From positions 62,001 to 126,000 of the forward strand of contig UBQW01000043.1 in NCBI GenBank assembly GCA_900467745.1: 64,000 nt of DNA, read 5' to 3'. The notes below the pieces were generated by a model. The model ran no database searches, had not been told where the DNA came from, and saw only the letters and a list, made by a program, of their open reading frames with translations. Numbering within the stretch: position 1 is the stretch's first letter; the number at the start of each line of letters is the position of its first letter. Of this stretch, positions 35,998 to 44,322 are shown piece after piece. A program made the position numbers and the translations under genes. The stretch comes from Hyphomicrobiales bacterium. Lineage in GTDB: Bacteria > Pseudomonadota > Alphaproteobacteria > Rhizobiales > Rhizobiaceae.

Positions 35998-37239
35998 ATG
36001 GACAAGATAGTGCCCGCAACCGCCTATGACGTCGAAGCCATTCGCAAGGATTTTCCGATCCTTGCGAAGGAAGTGTACGGCAAGCCGCTGGTCTATCTCG
36101 ACAACGGCGCCTCGGCCCAGAAGCCGCAGGTGGTGATCGACGCGATCAGCCATGCCTATTCCAACGAATACGCCAATGTGCATCGCGGCCTGCACTTCCT
36201 GTCCAACGCCGCCACCGAAGCCTATGAAGCCGCGCGCGAAAAGGTGCGCCGCTTCCTGAACGCGCCTTCGGTGGACGATATCGTCTTCACCAAGTCCTCT
36301 ACCGAGGCGATCAACACGGTCGCCTATGGCTGGGGCATGCCCAATATCGGCGAGGGCGACGAGATCGTCATCTCGATCATGGAGCACCACTCCAACATCG
36401 TGCCCTGGCATTTCATCCGCGAGCGGCAGGGCGCCAAGCTGGTCTGGGTCCCCGTCGACGACGAGGGCGCCTTCCATATCGAGGCGTTCGAAAAGAGCCT
36501 TACGGAGCGCACCAAGCTCGTCGCCATCACGCATATGTCGAATGCGCTCGGCACCGTCGTTCCGGTGAAAGAGATTTGCCGGATCGCGCATGAGCGCGGC
36601 ATTCCTGTCCTCGTCGATGGTTCGCAAGGCGCCGTCCACATGCCTGTCGACGTGCAGGATATCGACTGCGACTGGTACGTGATGACCGGCCACAAGCTCT
36701 ACGGCCCCTCGGGGATCGGCGTGCTCTACGGCAAGAAGGACCGCCTGAAGGCGATGCGGCCGTTCCAGGGCGGCGGCGAGATGATCTTCGAGGTTACGGA
36801 GGATGCCGTCACCTACAACGACCCGCCGCACCGCTTCGAGGCCGGCACGCCGCCGATCGTCCAGGCGATCGGGCTCGGTTACGCGCTCGACTACATGGAC
36901 AAGATCGGCCGCGAGGCGATCGCCAGGCACGAGGCGGATCTGGCCGCCTACGCCACTGAGCGGCTGCGCGACATCAACTCGCTGCGCGTCATCGGCAATG
37001 CGCCGGGCAAGGGCGGCATCTTCTCCTTCGAGATCGAGGGGCTGCACGCCCATGACGTCTCGACCGTGATCGACCGGCGCGGCGTTGCGGTTCGCGCCGG
37101 TACGCATTGCGCCATGCCGCTCTTGAAACGCTTCGGCGTCACCTCCACATGCCGTGCATCCTTCGGCATGTATAATACCCGCGCCGAGGTGGATGCCCTG
37201 GCCGACGCGCTGGAATATGCGCGCAAGTTCTTTGCATAA
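35998..37239 (+). CDS. sufS: Cysteine desulfurase SufS (group II)
   Basis: A 413-residue group II cysteine desulfurase. PLP Lys233 lies in MTGHKLYGPSG and the persulfide Cys371 in RAGTHCAMPLLKRF. YLDNGASAQKP and HHSNIVPWH are further signatures. It supplies sulfur to SufB, in other organisms through SufE or SufU; no sufE or sufU is present in the window. It is the second desulfurase of this cluster. Confidence 0.97.
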   Translation: MDKIVPATAYDVEAIRKDFPILAKEVYGKPLVYLDNGASAQKPQVVIDAISHAYSNEYANVHRGLHFLSNAATEAYEAAREKVRRFLNAPSVDDIVFTKSSTEAINTVAYGWGMPNIGEGDEIVISIMEHHSNIVPWHFIRERQGAKLVWVPVDDEGAFHIEAFEKSLTERTKLVAITHMSNALGTVVPVKEICRIAHERGIPVLVDGSQGAVHMPVDVQDIDCDWYVMTGHKLYGPSGIGVLYGKKDRLKAMRPFQGGGEMIFEVTEDAVTYNDPPHRFEAGTPPIVQAIGLGYALDYMDKIGREAIARHEADLAAYATERLRDINSLRVIGNAPGKGGIFSFEIEGLHAHDVSTVIDRRGVAVRAGTHCAMPLLKRFGVTSTCRASFGMYNTRAEVDALADALEYARKFFA

Positions 37240-37251
37240 GGAGTAGGCCAT

Positions 37252-37632
37252 ATGAGCCTCGACGATAGCGAACAGAAGATCGACGTGCGCGAAGGCATCG
37301 TGCATTCCAGCATTCCCGAAGATGAACTGGCGCGCCTCAGCGACGACGTCATCATGGCGCTGAAGACGGTCTACGACCCCGAAATTCCCGCCGACATCTT
37401 CGAACTCGGGCTGATCTACAAGATCGACATCGAGGACGACCGCATGGTCAAGATCATGATGACGCTGACAGCCCCCGGCTGCCCCGTCGCCGGCGAGATG
37501 CCCGGCTGGGTCGAGAACGCCGTCGGTTCCGTCGAGGGCGTCTCGGGTGTCGAGGTGGCGATGACCTTCGATCCACCGTGGACGCCGGACCGGATGTCGG
37601 AAGAGGCGCAGGTGGCGGTCGGCTGGTATTGA
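37252..37632 (+). CDS. SUF-associated DUF59/MIP18-type maturation factor
   Basis: A 126-residue protein with a DUF59 domain: VYDPEIPADIFELGLIYKI, then MTLTAPGCPVAGEMP with a conserved Cys, and the C-terminal FDPPWTPDRMSEEA. Relatives are named SufT, YitW or PaaD-like and help deliver Fe-S clusters to targets. It lies 12 bases after sufS in the operon. Confidence 0.92.
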   Translation: MSLDDSEQKIDVREGIVHSSIPEDELARLSDDVIMALKTVYDPEIPADIFELGLIYKIDIEDDRMVKIMMTLTAPGCPVAGEMPGWVENAVGSVEGVSGVEVAMTFDPPWTPDRMSEEAQVAVGWY

Positions 37633-37679
37633 TCGGCCGTTTCGACTAGCATGATGCTGGTTGAAAGGGAGCTTTGCCA

Positions 37680-37955
37680 ATGGGCAGCCGTGAAATCATC
37701 AGCGTGGAGCTCACGCCTGAAATGTCTGACGCGGTGAATGCTGCCGTCAGTTCTGGGCAATTCGGCTCGGCTGGCGATGTCCTTCTTGCTGCGCTTGACC
37801 AATGGCAGTCTGGCCAACTGATTTACGGATACACGCCTGATGAAATCGACCACTTGATCGACGAAGGCGTGGAAAGCGGCGAACCTGTTGATGGCGAAGA
37901 ATCCTTTGCGCGTTTGCGCAGTCGGTTCATTCAGGAATTCGGGGACAAGGCGTAA
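37680..37955 (+). CDS. parD: ParD-type antitoxin
   Basis: A 91-residue protein with an N-terminal ribbon-helix-helix (EIISVELTPEMSDAVNAAVS, then GSAGDVLLAAL) and an acidic C-terminal arm, as in ParD/CopG antitoxins that neutralise ParE and repress their own promoter. ATG at 37680 has AGGGAG about 8 bases upstream. Its stop overlaps the toxin start by one base (TAATG). The pair interrupts the SUF cluster between the DUF59 gene and sufA. Confidence 0.85.
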   Translation: MGSREIISVELTPEMSDAVNAAVSSGQFGSAGDVLLAALDQWQSGQLIYGYTPDEIDHLIDEGVESGEPVDGEESFARLRSRFIQEFGDKA

Positions 37956-38242
37956 TGGCCTATCGCCTTCATCCGAGGGCGGAAAACGATATCTACGATA
38001 TCATGGTCCACATCGGCGGGGATAACCCGGCCGCGGCCTTGCAGTGGCAGGCGGATCTCTATGAGACATTTGCGATGCTGGGGGATTTTCCGGGCACGGG
38101 CGTCTTAAGGACGACCTTGAAACGGAAACTGCGGCTCTTCCCCAAGGGGAATTACCTGATTTTCTACCAGATTGCAGCGCGGCATGTGGTGATACTTCGC
38201 GTCATCCATGCTGCCCGCGATTGGCTGAAGCAGATACGGTGA
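37955..38242 (+). CDS. parE: ParE/RelE-superfamily toxin
   Basis: A 95-residue basic toxin of the ParE group: YRLHPRAENDIYDIMVHIGG start, NPAAALQWQADLYETFAML helix, and LRLFPKGNYLIFYQ then VVILRVIHAARDW at the end. ParE toxins poison DNA gyrase, though some family members are weak or inactive. It is intact in length and translationally coupled to the antitoxin. Confidence 0.88.
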   Translation: MAYRLHPRAENDIYDIMVHIGGDNPAAALQWQADLYETFAMLGDFPGTGVLRTTLKRKLRLFPKGNYLIFYQIAARHVVILRVIHAARDWLKQIR

Positions 38243-38334
38243 TGTCGGACTGTTGATCGATCGCGTGCGAGCGACTACATATTTGTAATGGAAGCACCGG
38301 ACCTTGACCCCGGTTGCGGAAGGAGAATGGGCCT

Positions 38335-38727
38335 ATGGGCTTTGCAGTCATGAGCATGACCGACACCGCGGCGGCGCGGGTGAAGGCGATCGTCGAGAAT
38401 TCGGGACCGGAGGCGAAGGGGATTCGCGTCGGGATCAAGAAGGGCGGTTGCGCGGGCATGGAATACACCATCGACCTCGTCACCGAACCCAACGCCAAGG
38501 ACGATCTGATCGAGCGCGACGGCGCGAGCGTCTGGATCGAGCCCTCGGCGGTTCTCTATCTGCTCGGCACCGAGATGGGCTTCGAGCAGACGACGCTGCG
38601 CTCCGGCTTCACCTTCACCAATCCGAACCAGACGTCCGCTTGTGGATGCGGCGAATCGGTCGAGCTGAAGCCTGCCGATCTGGCTGCTCTTGCCGCGCGC
38701 GGCGATGCCGTGGTGCCGGCGCGGTAA
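38335..38727 (+). CDS. sufA: A-type Fe-S carrier SufA/IscA
   Basis: A 130-residue A-type carrier that accepts clusters from SufBCD and passes them to apoproteins. The three conserved cysteines are in GGCAGMEY and SACGCGES. ATG at 38335 follows AAGGAG by 9 bases; a TTG seven codons earlier is unlikely. It is the last gene of the SUF cluster; a strong terminator follows at 38828. Confidence 0.95.
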   Translation: MGFAVMSMTDTAAARVKAIVENSGPEAKGIRVGIKKGGCAGMEYTIDLVTEPNAKDDLIERDGASVWIEPSAVLYLLGTEMGFEQTTLRSGFTFTNPNQTSACGCGESVELKPADLAALAARGDAVVPAR

Positions 38728-38827
38728 ACAGGGCGAAGGCGGTCGCTCATTGCCGCCATTCAATCTCTGCCGGTATTTTATATCGGCTTCGGCTCACGGG
38801 CATCTTGTCGTGAGCATTTCGTCACAG

Positions 38828-38851
38828 GCCGCCGGTTTCGGCGGCTTTTTT
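38828..38851 (+). terminator. Rho-independent terminator of the suf operon
   Basis: GCCGCCG (38828-38834), loop GTTT, CGGCGGC (38839-38845), then six T. It follows sufA by 100 bases and precedes the LysE gene. Confidence 0.9.
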
Positions 38852-38889
38852 CGTTGCGGTGCGCGCTGGAGCGTTTAAGACCGCATCCC

Positions 38890-39510
38890 ATGCTTCTGCT
38901 GTTTCTCAAGGGCGCCGTGCTGGGTGTCATCATCACCGCGCCGCTTGGGCCTATCGGAATGCTGTGCATCAACCGCACGCTGGAGCGCGGCTTTCTCGCG
39001 GGCTTCTCCTGTGGCTTCGGCACCGCGATCGGGGACGCCAGCTATGCGCTCGTGGCGGTGACAGGCATTGCCGTTTTCGCCGAAACCATGTCGATGGCGA
39101 CCTTGCCTTTGGCGATCGGCGGCGGATTGCTGCTCTTGTTTCTGGGCTGGCGCGGGCTGACGCATGATCCGGTCGAGGCGGCCGAGATCAGGGCAGGCGG
39201 GCTCTTCGCCACCACGGTCGCGACCTTTCTGCTCACCATTTCCAATCCGGCTACGATCCTCTCCTTCGGAACGCTGTTTGCCGGTTTCGGCCTGCTTGAC
39301 GAGACAAGGCGCTTCAGCTCGGTTGCGATCGTTGGTGGCGTGTTTGCGGGGTCGCTCGCCTGGTGGTTTTGCTTAAGCGGCGCCGTCAGTCTGGCGCGTG
39401 ATCGGTTGTCTGAGAATTTCACTACCAAGGTCATGCGGGCGACGAGTTGGCTGCTGATTGTGTTCGGTATCGTGGCGCTTGGTTCGGCGGCGTATACGTT
39501 GCTTGGCTGA
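38890..39510 (+). CDS. LysE/RhtB-family amino acid exporter
   Basis: A 206-residue inner-membrane protein with six likely helices. The LysE family N-terminal motif is visible as FLKGAVLGVIITAPLGPIGM, followed by RGFLAGFSCGFGTAIGDASYAL; a conserved NPATILSF lies in the fourth helix. Such proteins export amino acids or related metabolites. ATG at 38890 begins the first helix; the frame upstream to 38854 overlaps the terminator region. Substrate unknown. Confidence 0.88.
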   Translation: MLLLFLKGAVLGVIITAPLGPIGMLCINRTLERGFLAGFSCGFGTAIGDASYALVAVTGIAVFAETMSMATLPLAIGGGLLLLFLGWRGLTHDPVEAAEIRAGGLFATTVATFLLTISNPATILSFGTLFAGFGLLDETRRFSSVAIVGGVFAGSLAWWFCLSGAVSLARDRLSENFTTKVMRATSWLLIVFGIVALGSAAYTLLG

Positions 39511-39552
39511 GGGCTTTGTGGGTAGATGGGTGGTTGGCGTTGTACCGTGAGG

Positions 39553-39673
39553 CCCCCTCATCTGCCTGCCGGCATCTTCTCCCCGCTGGGGAGAAGGGAC
39601 ACTTGGCAGGCCGCTCGCTCCATCTCCCCTTCGCCCCAACGGGGAGAAGGTGCCCGAAGGGCGGATGAGGGGG
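39553..39673. repeat. Long imperfect palindromic intergenic repeat
   Basis: About 120 bases running from CCCCCTCATCTGCCTGCC to its near complement ending GGATGAGGGGG, with nested hairpins such as TTCTCCCC/GGGGAGAA. It has the same design as the repeat at 51771-51918 in the gcv operon (CCCCCTC...CTGCC...CATCT...CTCCCC), so both belong to one dispersed family. Confidence 0.75.
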
Positions 39674-39869
39674 CTACCGGCGCTGACGTTGGCCATTTTT
39701 TTATCCCGCACACATGCCTCTACCCCGGCAGGTATTACCCCCGGTTGATACGGCATCTGATCGGACGGGGCGCCAGAAGCTGCCTCGTAAATAGTTTAGT
39801 TTTATTGACACCTTCCGGCGCCCCGTTCGGCGGTCTGCTATCGTGTCCTGGTTCCTTTACCGGGTGATC
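39674..39869. other. Gene-free spacer
   Basis: No credible gene. The only thing of note is a TTGACA-like -35 hexamer on the plus strand at 39807-39812, without a convincing -10 at normal spacing. Confidence 0.5.
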
Positions 39870-40215
39870 GGCATCTTTTCAGAGATATGCTCGCGGGGTT
39901 GTTCTTGTTCTTGAGGCTTTCGCTCCCCGGGCATCCCGAATGGGCCGTCTTTGATCGACGCCGAGAGGGCCTCCGCGGCCCTGTCGCCCGCAGCACCTCG
40001 GCGCCGTTCCGCAAAACCCTTTCGGGCTTCACGGTCGGCCAGTCGCCGTCCCTTATGTGCATAGGCGCGTGGTATCGGCGAACCGACCTATGCACCCGCA
40101 CACCAGCTCTTCGCTGGCGGGACCATTCCGCGACGCCCCTCGTTTCACCCTGCGTCAGGGGCTTCCCGAAAGCGCCGGCCCCGCCTCGCCGGTAACGCAA
40201 CCGGTGTATCCGAAG
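39870..40215 (-). ncRNA. Candidate structured non-coding RNA (strand uncertain)
   Basis: A GC-rich block with dense hairpins but no ribosome-site-supported gene. Read on the minus strand it holds CCAGC-GAAGA-GCTGG, a 9-bp stem GTGCATAGG/CCTATGCAC (40057-40065 with 40087-40095) enclosing TCGG-TTCG-CCGA, CCC-GAAA-GGG, and AGGGCC-GCGGA-GGCCCT enclosed by CCGAG/CTCGG. GAAA and TTCG tetraloops favour an RNA. A 120-codon minus-strand frame (39838-40200) has odd, Arg-rich composition and no ribosome site. It does not match tmRNA, RNase P or SRP RNA as I know them. Confidence 0.35.
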
Positions 40216-40605
40216 ACGGGACGGGGGCGAGTGTGGCGCAGGCGGAAAGCGCGGGGATGAAAAGACGGTTAGGTCACTGATTTCATTAGGGACCTGCCGA
40301 TTTTCATCATAATCATGCCCGTTCTTGCAGCGCTGGAGGGCCGGCTATACCGATCCAGAGTGAAGGTGCACGCCATGCGGGAGATCTTCCAGTCGCTCCC
40401 GATAGTATTGAAATATATTATCATACTAATCGCGTGGAAATACATATCGAGATGGCAGCGTTGCTTGTTGTCTTCCCTGTTCAGCGTCGTTGCAAAGAGA
40501 TTCTCTGTGGTTTCTTGCAGGTGAATCCGGTTATTAGAAATTAGTTCAATGTTAACTGCGCAAAACGGATATCCGTGATCGATATTTCGCTCATTGGAGG
40601 CCGAA
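40216..40605 (+). other. AT-rich leader of the chemoreceptor gene
   Basis: A GC-poor stretch, with AAATATATTATCATACTAAT near 40410-40430 as the most promoter-like part. A 69-codon frame (40315-40524) is hydrophobic in places but lacks a ribosome site, and I do not call it a gene. The change in composition from the GC-rich block before it is abrupt. Confidence 0.45.
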
Positions 40606-42960
40606 TTGTTTTCGATCCGTAATGTTTTGATTGCCGTTGTTCTTGTGATTTCAGCCGGGCTGACCGCTCTGGTGACCAGCAAGCTTCTTTCATCGCACGC
40701 CACATATTCGAATAACGGGCAGGTCGCTGCCAATGCGCAGCTCGACAAGGCGCTGTTCCAGGCGCTTCTGGCCTTCCGCAGCGAACGTGGCGACAGCGCG
40801 ACCGCGCTGACACTTTCCGCGGCTGATGCTGCTGGGAGCATGGAGAGCGTGCGCAAGCAGCGCGCCATCGTCGATACGGCGCTGAACGAGGTCAAGGAAA
40901 TCTCTTCCGGCCTCAGCACAGACACATTGAAGACAGTGCTCTCCGATCTCGGTGCCGGCTATGCATCTCTGGTTTCTCTGCGTTCTTCTGTCGATGCCGA
41001 GCTGGCCAAACCCGTCGACCAGCGCGATGCATCGCTTGCGCCACGCGTCCTTTCCTTCGGCAGCGAGTTCCTCGCCAAGCTGGAGACGACGTCGGCTGCC
41101 ACTGAAGCCGAAATCCGGACGCTCGATAATTCGCTGATGGATCTGGTGCAGCTGCGCTACTTCGCATGGTCGGCGCGCGCAGCCGGCGGTTCGGCAACGG
41201 TTGCGGTCAACGGCGCGATCTCGGGCAACCGGGCGCTGACCGCGAAGGAAGCCTCCGAGCTTGTTGCCGGCGACGTGCGCATCGCTTTCGCCTGGGCATC
41301 GACCAAGATCCTCGCCAATCACCCCTCCGTTCCCGAGGCGATCAAGAGTGCGGTCGCAACCGCGGACACGACATACTTCTCCGGACCGTTTGCCGACAAG
41401 CGCGCCGGCATCCTTGCCGATCTGACGCACGATCGTCCGTCGACGATGGGCATCGACCAGTGGCGCACGGAAGCGACGACAGCACTCGGCACGATCGGCG
41501 ACGTCGCTTCGCTGGCGATGGACGCGCTGGCCGCCAAGGCCGAGGCGACGCGCCAGGCAGCATTCGACACGCTCGTCTTTTACAGCCTGATGCTGGTCGC
41601 CACGGTTGCCGTAACGATTGCCGCTTTTGTGATCGTCGTCTTCCGCGTCGTCCGTCCGATCGGACGGTTGACGACCGCAATGAGCGTCTTGTCCGATGGA
41701 CACACCAATATTCTGGTGCCGTACGCCGAGCGCGGCGACGAGATCGGCAACATGGCCCGCTCGGTCGAAGTGTTCCGTCTTGCCGCCATCCGCAACAAGG
41801 AGCTGGAAGCCGAAGCTGAGGTTAATCGCCAGCAGTCGGAGCGCGAGCGCATCGAAGTGCAGCGCCGCGCCGAGGAGGAAGCCGAAATCCGCCTCAATCA
41901 GGCAACCGGCGCGCTTGCTTCCGGCCTCAAGCTGCTGGCCGCGGGCGACATGACCTGCGAGCTCAACACGGCGTTTGCGCCGCAGTTCGAAGCGCTGCGT
42001 CACGACTTCAACACCTCGGTCATCCAGCTTCGCCAGGCGCTTGTCGGCGTCGGAAGCGCGGTCGACATGGTTCGCAACGGCAGCAGCGAAATCTCCGGCG
42101 CGTCCGACGATCTCGCCAAGCGCACCGAACAGCAGGCGGCCTCGCTGGAGGAAACGGCTGCCGCGCTCGAGGAGATCACCTCGAACGTTGTTGCCACCTC
42201 CAAGCGGACCGGCGAGGCGCGTGACGCGGTGCGCGAAACACGCAGCCGCGCCGAGCACTCGGGTTCGGTCGTGCGCAATGCCGTCGAAGCCATGCGCCGG
42301 ATCGAGGATTCCGCGCAGCAGATCAGCAAGATCATCGGCGTTATCGACGAGATCGCCTTCCAGACCAACCTGCTGGCGCTGAACGCCGGCGTCGAGGCGG
42401 CACGCGCCGGTGAAGCCGGCAAGGGTTTTGCCGTGGTTGCCCAGGAAGTGCGCGAACTGGCGCAGCGTTCGGCAAACGCGGCCAAGGAGATCAAGGGCCT
42501 GATCGGCAACTCTGCCGTCGCCGTCTCCGAGGGCGTGCGGCTGGTCAACGAAACAGGCGAGGGCTTGACGGCGATCGAGCAGCTGGTACAGCACGTCAAC
42601 ACGCATATGGATGCGATTGCGACGGCCGCGCAGGAGCAGTCCGTCGGTCTCGGCGAGGTCAACACCGCCGTCAACCACATGGACCAGGCGACGCAGAAGA
42701 ATGCCGCGATGGTCGAGGAGATGAATGCGGCGGGCGCTGGCCTGGCGCAGGAGAGCAGCAATCTCAGCACGCTGATCGGCGCCTTCCAGCTCGGCAGCCG
42801 CACCGCGCAGCTACGTGACGTCGCCCGCCGCATGCAGGAGCCGGCCGCTCCGGCACGGGCAGCTGCACCTGCACCGACGCGGGCGCCGCGCGCGGCTGCA
42901 CCTGTCTATGCCAGCCATGGAAACGCGGCTGTTGCCAACAAGGATTGGGAAGAGTTCTGA
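40606..42960 (+). CDS. Methyl-accepting chemotaxis protein
   Basis: A 784-residue chemoreceptor. The N-terminal helix (about residues 5-28) and a second near residues 325-350 bracket a ~300-residue periplasmic sensing domain. A HAMP domain and coiled coil follow, then the conserved signalling tip IDEIAFQTNLLALNAGVEAA and GEAGKGFAVVAQEVR. The last residues, DWEEF, resemble the xWxxF pentapeptide that tethers CheR and CheB. I prefer the TTG at 40606, which has GGAGG 5 bases upstream, over the TTG at 40594. The ligand is unknown. A terminator follows. Confidence 0.93.
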   Translation: MFSIRNVLIAVVLVISAGLTALVTSKLLSSHATYSNNGQVAANAQLDKALFQALLAFRSERGDSATALTLSAADAAGSMESVRKQRAIVDTALNEVKEISSGLSTDTLKTVLSDLGAGYASLVSLRSSVDAELAKPVDQRDASLAPRVLSFGSEFLAKLETTSAATEAEIRTLDNSLMDLVQLRYFAWSARAAGGSATVAVNGAISGNRALTAKEASELVAGDVRIAFAWASTKILANHPSVPEAIKSAVATADTTYFSGPFADKRAGILADLTHDRPSTMGIDQWRTEATTALGTIGDVASLAMDALAAKAEATRQAAFDTLVFYSLMLVATVAVTIAAFVIVVFRVVRPIGRLTTAMSVLSDGHTNILVPYAERGDEIGNMARSVEVFRLAAIRNKELEAEAEVNRQQSERERIEVQRRAEEEAEIRLNQATGALASGLKLLAAGDMTCELNTAFAPQFEALRHDFNTSVIQLRQALVGVGSAVDMVRNGSSEISGASDDLAKRTEQQAASLEETAAALEEITSNVVATSKRTGEARDAVRETRSRAEHSGSVVRNAVEAMRRIEDSAQQISKIIGVIDEIAFQTNLLALNAGVEAARAGEAGKGFAVVAQEVRELAQRSANAAKEIKGLIGNSAVAVSEGVRLVNETGEGLTAIEQLVQHVNTHMDAIATAAQEQSVGLGEVNTAVNHMDQATQKNAAMVEEMNAAGAGLAQESSNLSTLIGAFQLGSRTAQLRDVARRMQEPAAPARAAAPAPTRAPRAAAPVYASHGNAAVANKDWEEF

Positions 42961-42988
42961 GGACGGCTTCTCAGGTTGAATGAGCGGG

Positions 42989-43015
42989 CGCCCGGACCTT
43001 TGGTTCGGGCGTTTT
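42989..43015 (+). terminator. Terminator of the chemoreceptor gene
   Basis: CGCCCGGACC (42989-42998) pairs with GGTTCGGGCG (43002-43011, one G-T wobble) and is followed by TTTTACGTTT. It begins 29 bases after the chemoreceptor stop. Confidence 0.8.
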
Positions 43016-43036
43016 ACGTTTCCTTGATCCCACTCA

Positions 43037-43795
43037 ATGAAGGTATCGCCCATTTCGACCATAGTGCGCCGTCGCACGCCGGCAGGGCGATGGGTGAAGG
43101 TTGCCGGTTGGAACAGTGCCGTGGCGCTGAAGACGATCTCATCCATCTTCGACGATCTCGATCCCGGCGACGCGCTCGCCGAGGTGCTCTTCGGGCTGAT
43201 CATGGCGCTGACCTGGACGGTCGGGTCGCGGCTGGTGATGCGCGAGGAGGGGCTGGATATTCGGGGGCTGGTCATCTCCACGCTCGGATGCAATGTCGCC
43301 TGGGGCATTATCGACGCGGTGTTGCGCATTCTGGGGACGACGTTTTTCAGAAGCAGGCGGTTGCACCTGTATCGGCAGATCAGGGGCGCGAGGGATGAGG
43401 CTACGGCACTTGAGGTGATCCGCAACGAGTTTCCGACCGAGGGGACGGCGCTTGCCGTTGATCATGCCGATGCGGAGGCGCTCTACCGGTCGCTGCTGGC
43501 GCTTGCCGCCAAGTCCGAGCCATCAAGGGTTTCGTTGACGCGAAGCGATCTTCTGGCGGCAGTCGCGGTGTTTTTCCTAGTCGCGGCCACGGCCATTCCC
43601 GCGGTGATCCCATTCTTTCTGATCGACAGTCCAGAGCGCGCGTTGAGGGTGAGCAATCTGTTGCTCATCGGGCTTCTGTTTTTCACCGGCTATGCCTGGG
43701 CGCGCTTTTCCGGTGGGCGGCCGCTTTATGCGGGTGTGACCATGACGTGCCTTGGGCTGGTGATGGTCGGCATTGCCGTGGCGCTGGGCGGCTGA
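43037..43795 (+). CDS. VIT/CCC1-like membrane protein
   Basis: A 252-residue inner-membrane protein with about five helices. The segment DALAEVLFGLIMALTWTVGS and the later LGCNVAWGIIDAVLRILG resemble VIT1/CCC1-related bacterial proteins, whose eukaryotic relatives move iron or manganese; transport here is not shown. Upstream start signals are poor, and the protein may begin at a later GTG near 43094. It is followed by a GNAT gene on the same strand 17 bases on. Confidence 0.7.
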   Translation: MKVSPISTIVRRRTPAGRWVKVAGWNSAVALKTISSIFDDLDPGDALAEVLFGLIMALTWTVGSRLVMREEGLDIRGLVISTLGCNVAWGIIDAVLRILGTTFFRSRRLHLYRQIRGARDEATALEVIRNEFPTEGTALAVDHADAEALYRSLLALAAKSEPSRVSLTRSDLLAAVAVFFLVAATAIPAVIPFFLIDSPERALRVSNLLLIGLLFFTGYAWARFSGGRPLYAGVTMTCLGLVMVGIAVALGG

Positions 43796-43812
43796 CAGTG
43801 GGAGAAAGTGTT

Positions 43813-44295
43813 GTGGCTTCGGACATCGAGATAGGCGAGCTTTTCGGGCTTGGGGAGATCGTGGCGATCTATCCCTTGTTTCGGCAGGTCAGTACGCTGG
43901 ATGAAGCGTCGTTTCGAGCTCGGCTTTCGGCAATGTGCGCGCAGGGCAACTATCGATGCATCGCGGCCCATCTGGACGGTCGGATGGTTGGCGTCTCAGG
44001 CTTCTGGACCGGCACGCAGCTATGGTGCGGCAGATATATCGAGGCCGACCATGTTGCGGTCGATGCGGATGTTCGCGGCATGGGGATCGGGGCGCGGCTC
44101 ATGGCCTGGATCGAGGCGGAGGGCGAGCGTGAGGCGTGTGCGCTTTTTCGGATCGCGACGGTTCTTTCCAACCTGGGTGCAAGACGTTTCTATGCGCGCA
44201 ACGGCTTCTTCGATGACGGGATCCTGATGGCGAAGGCGCTTAGCCGAGGCGCCGCCGCCTTTCCTGAGTACGTCGCCCAACGCGACCACGATTGA
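43813..44295 (+). CDS. GNAT acetyltransferase
   Basis: A 160-residue GNAT protein with VDADVRGMGIGARLMAWIEA as the acetyl-CoA binding motif and SNLGARRFYARNGF as the C-terminal motif. I chose the GTG at 43813, which has GGAGAAAG just upstream; the longer frame starts inside the preceding gene. Substrate unknown. It converges on the ABC exporter gene. Confidence 0.85.
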   Translation: MASDIEIGELFGLGEIVAIYPLFRQVSTLDEASFRARLSAMCAQGNYRCIAAHLDGRMVGVSGFWTGTQLWCGRYIEADHVAVDADVRGMGIGARLMAWIEAEGEREACALFRIATVLSNLGARRFYARNGFFDDGILMAKALSRGAAAFPEYVAQRDHD

Positions 44296-44322
44296 CGCTT
44301 GCGGCGTGAGCGGGAGAGCGAT

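Noticed and set aside
39838..40200. Minus-strand 120-codon frame and plus-strand frames in the structured block
   Set aside because: No ribosome site, odd composition, and the region is better explained by RNA-like hairpins. I could not exclude a dispersed element of unknown type.
40315..40524. A 69-codon frame upstream of the chemoreceptor
   Set aside because: Part is hydrophobic, but there is no ribosome site and the stretch is AT-rich promoter-like DNA.
40690..42678. A 662-codon minus-strand frame opposite the chemoreceptor
   Set aside because: Shadow of the chemoreceptor's codon bias, with no recognisable protein features.
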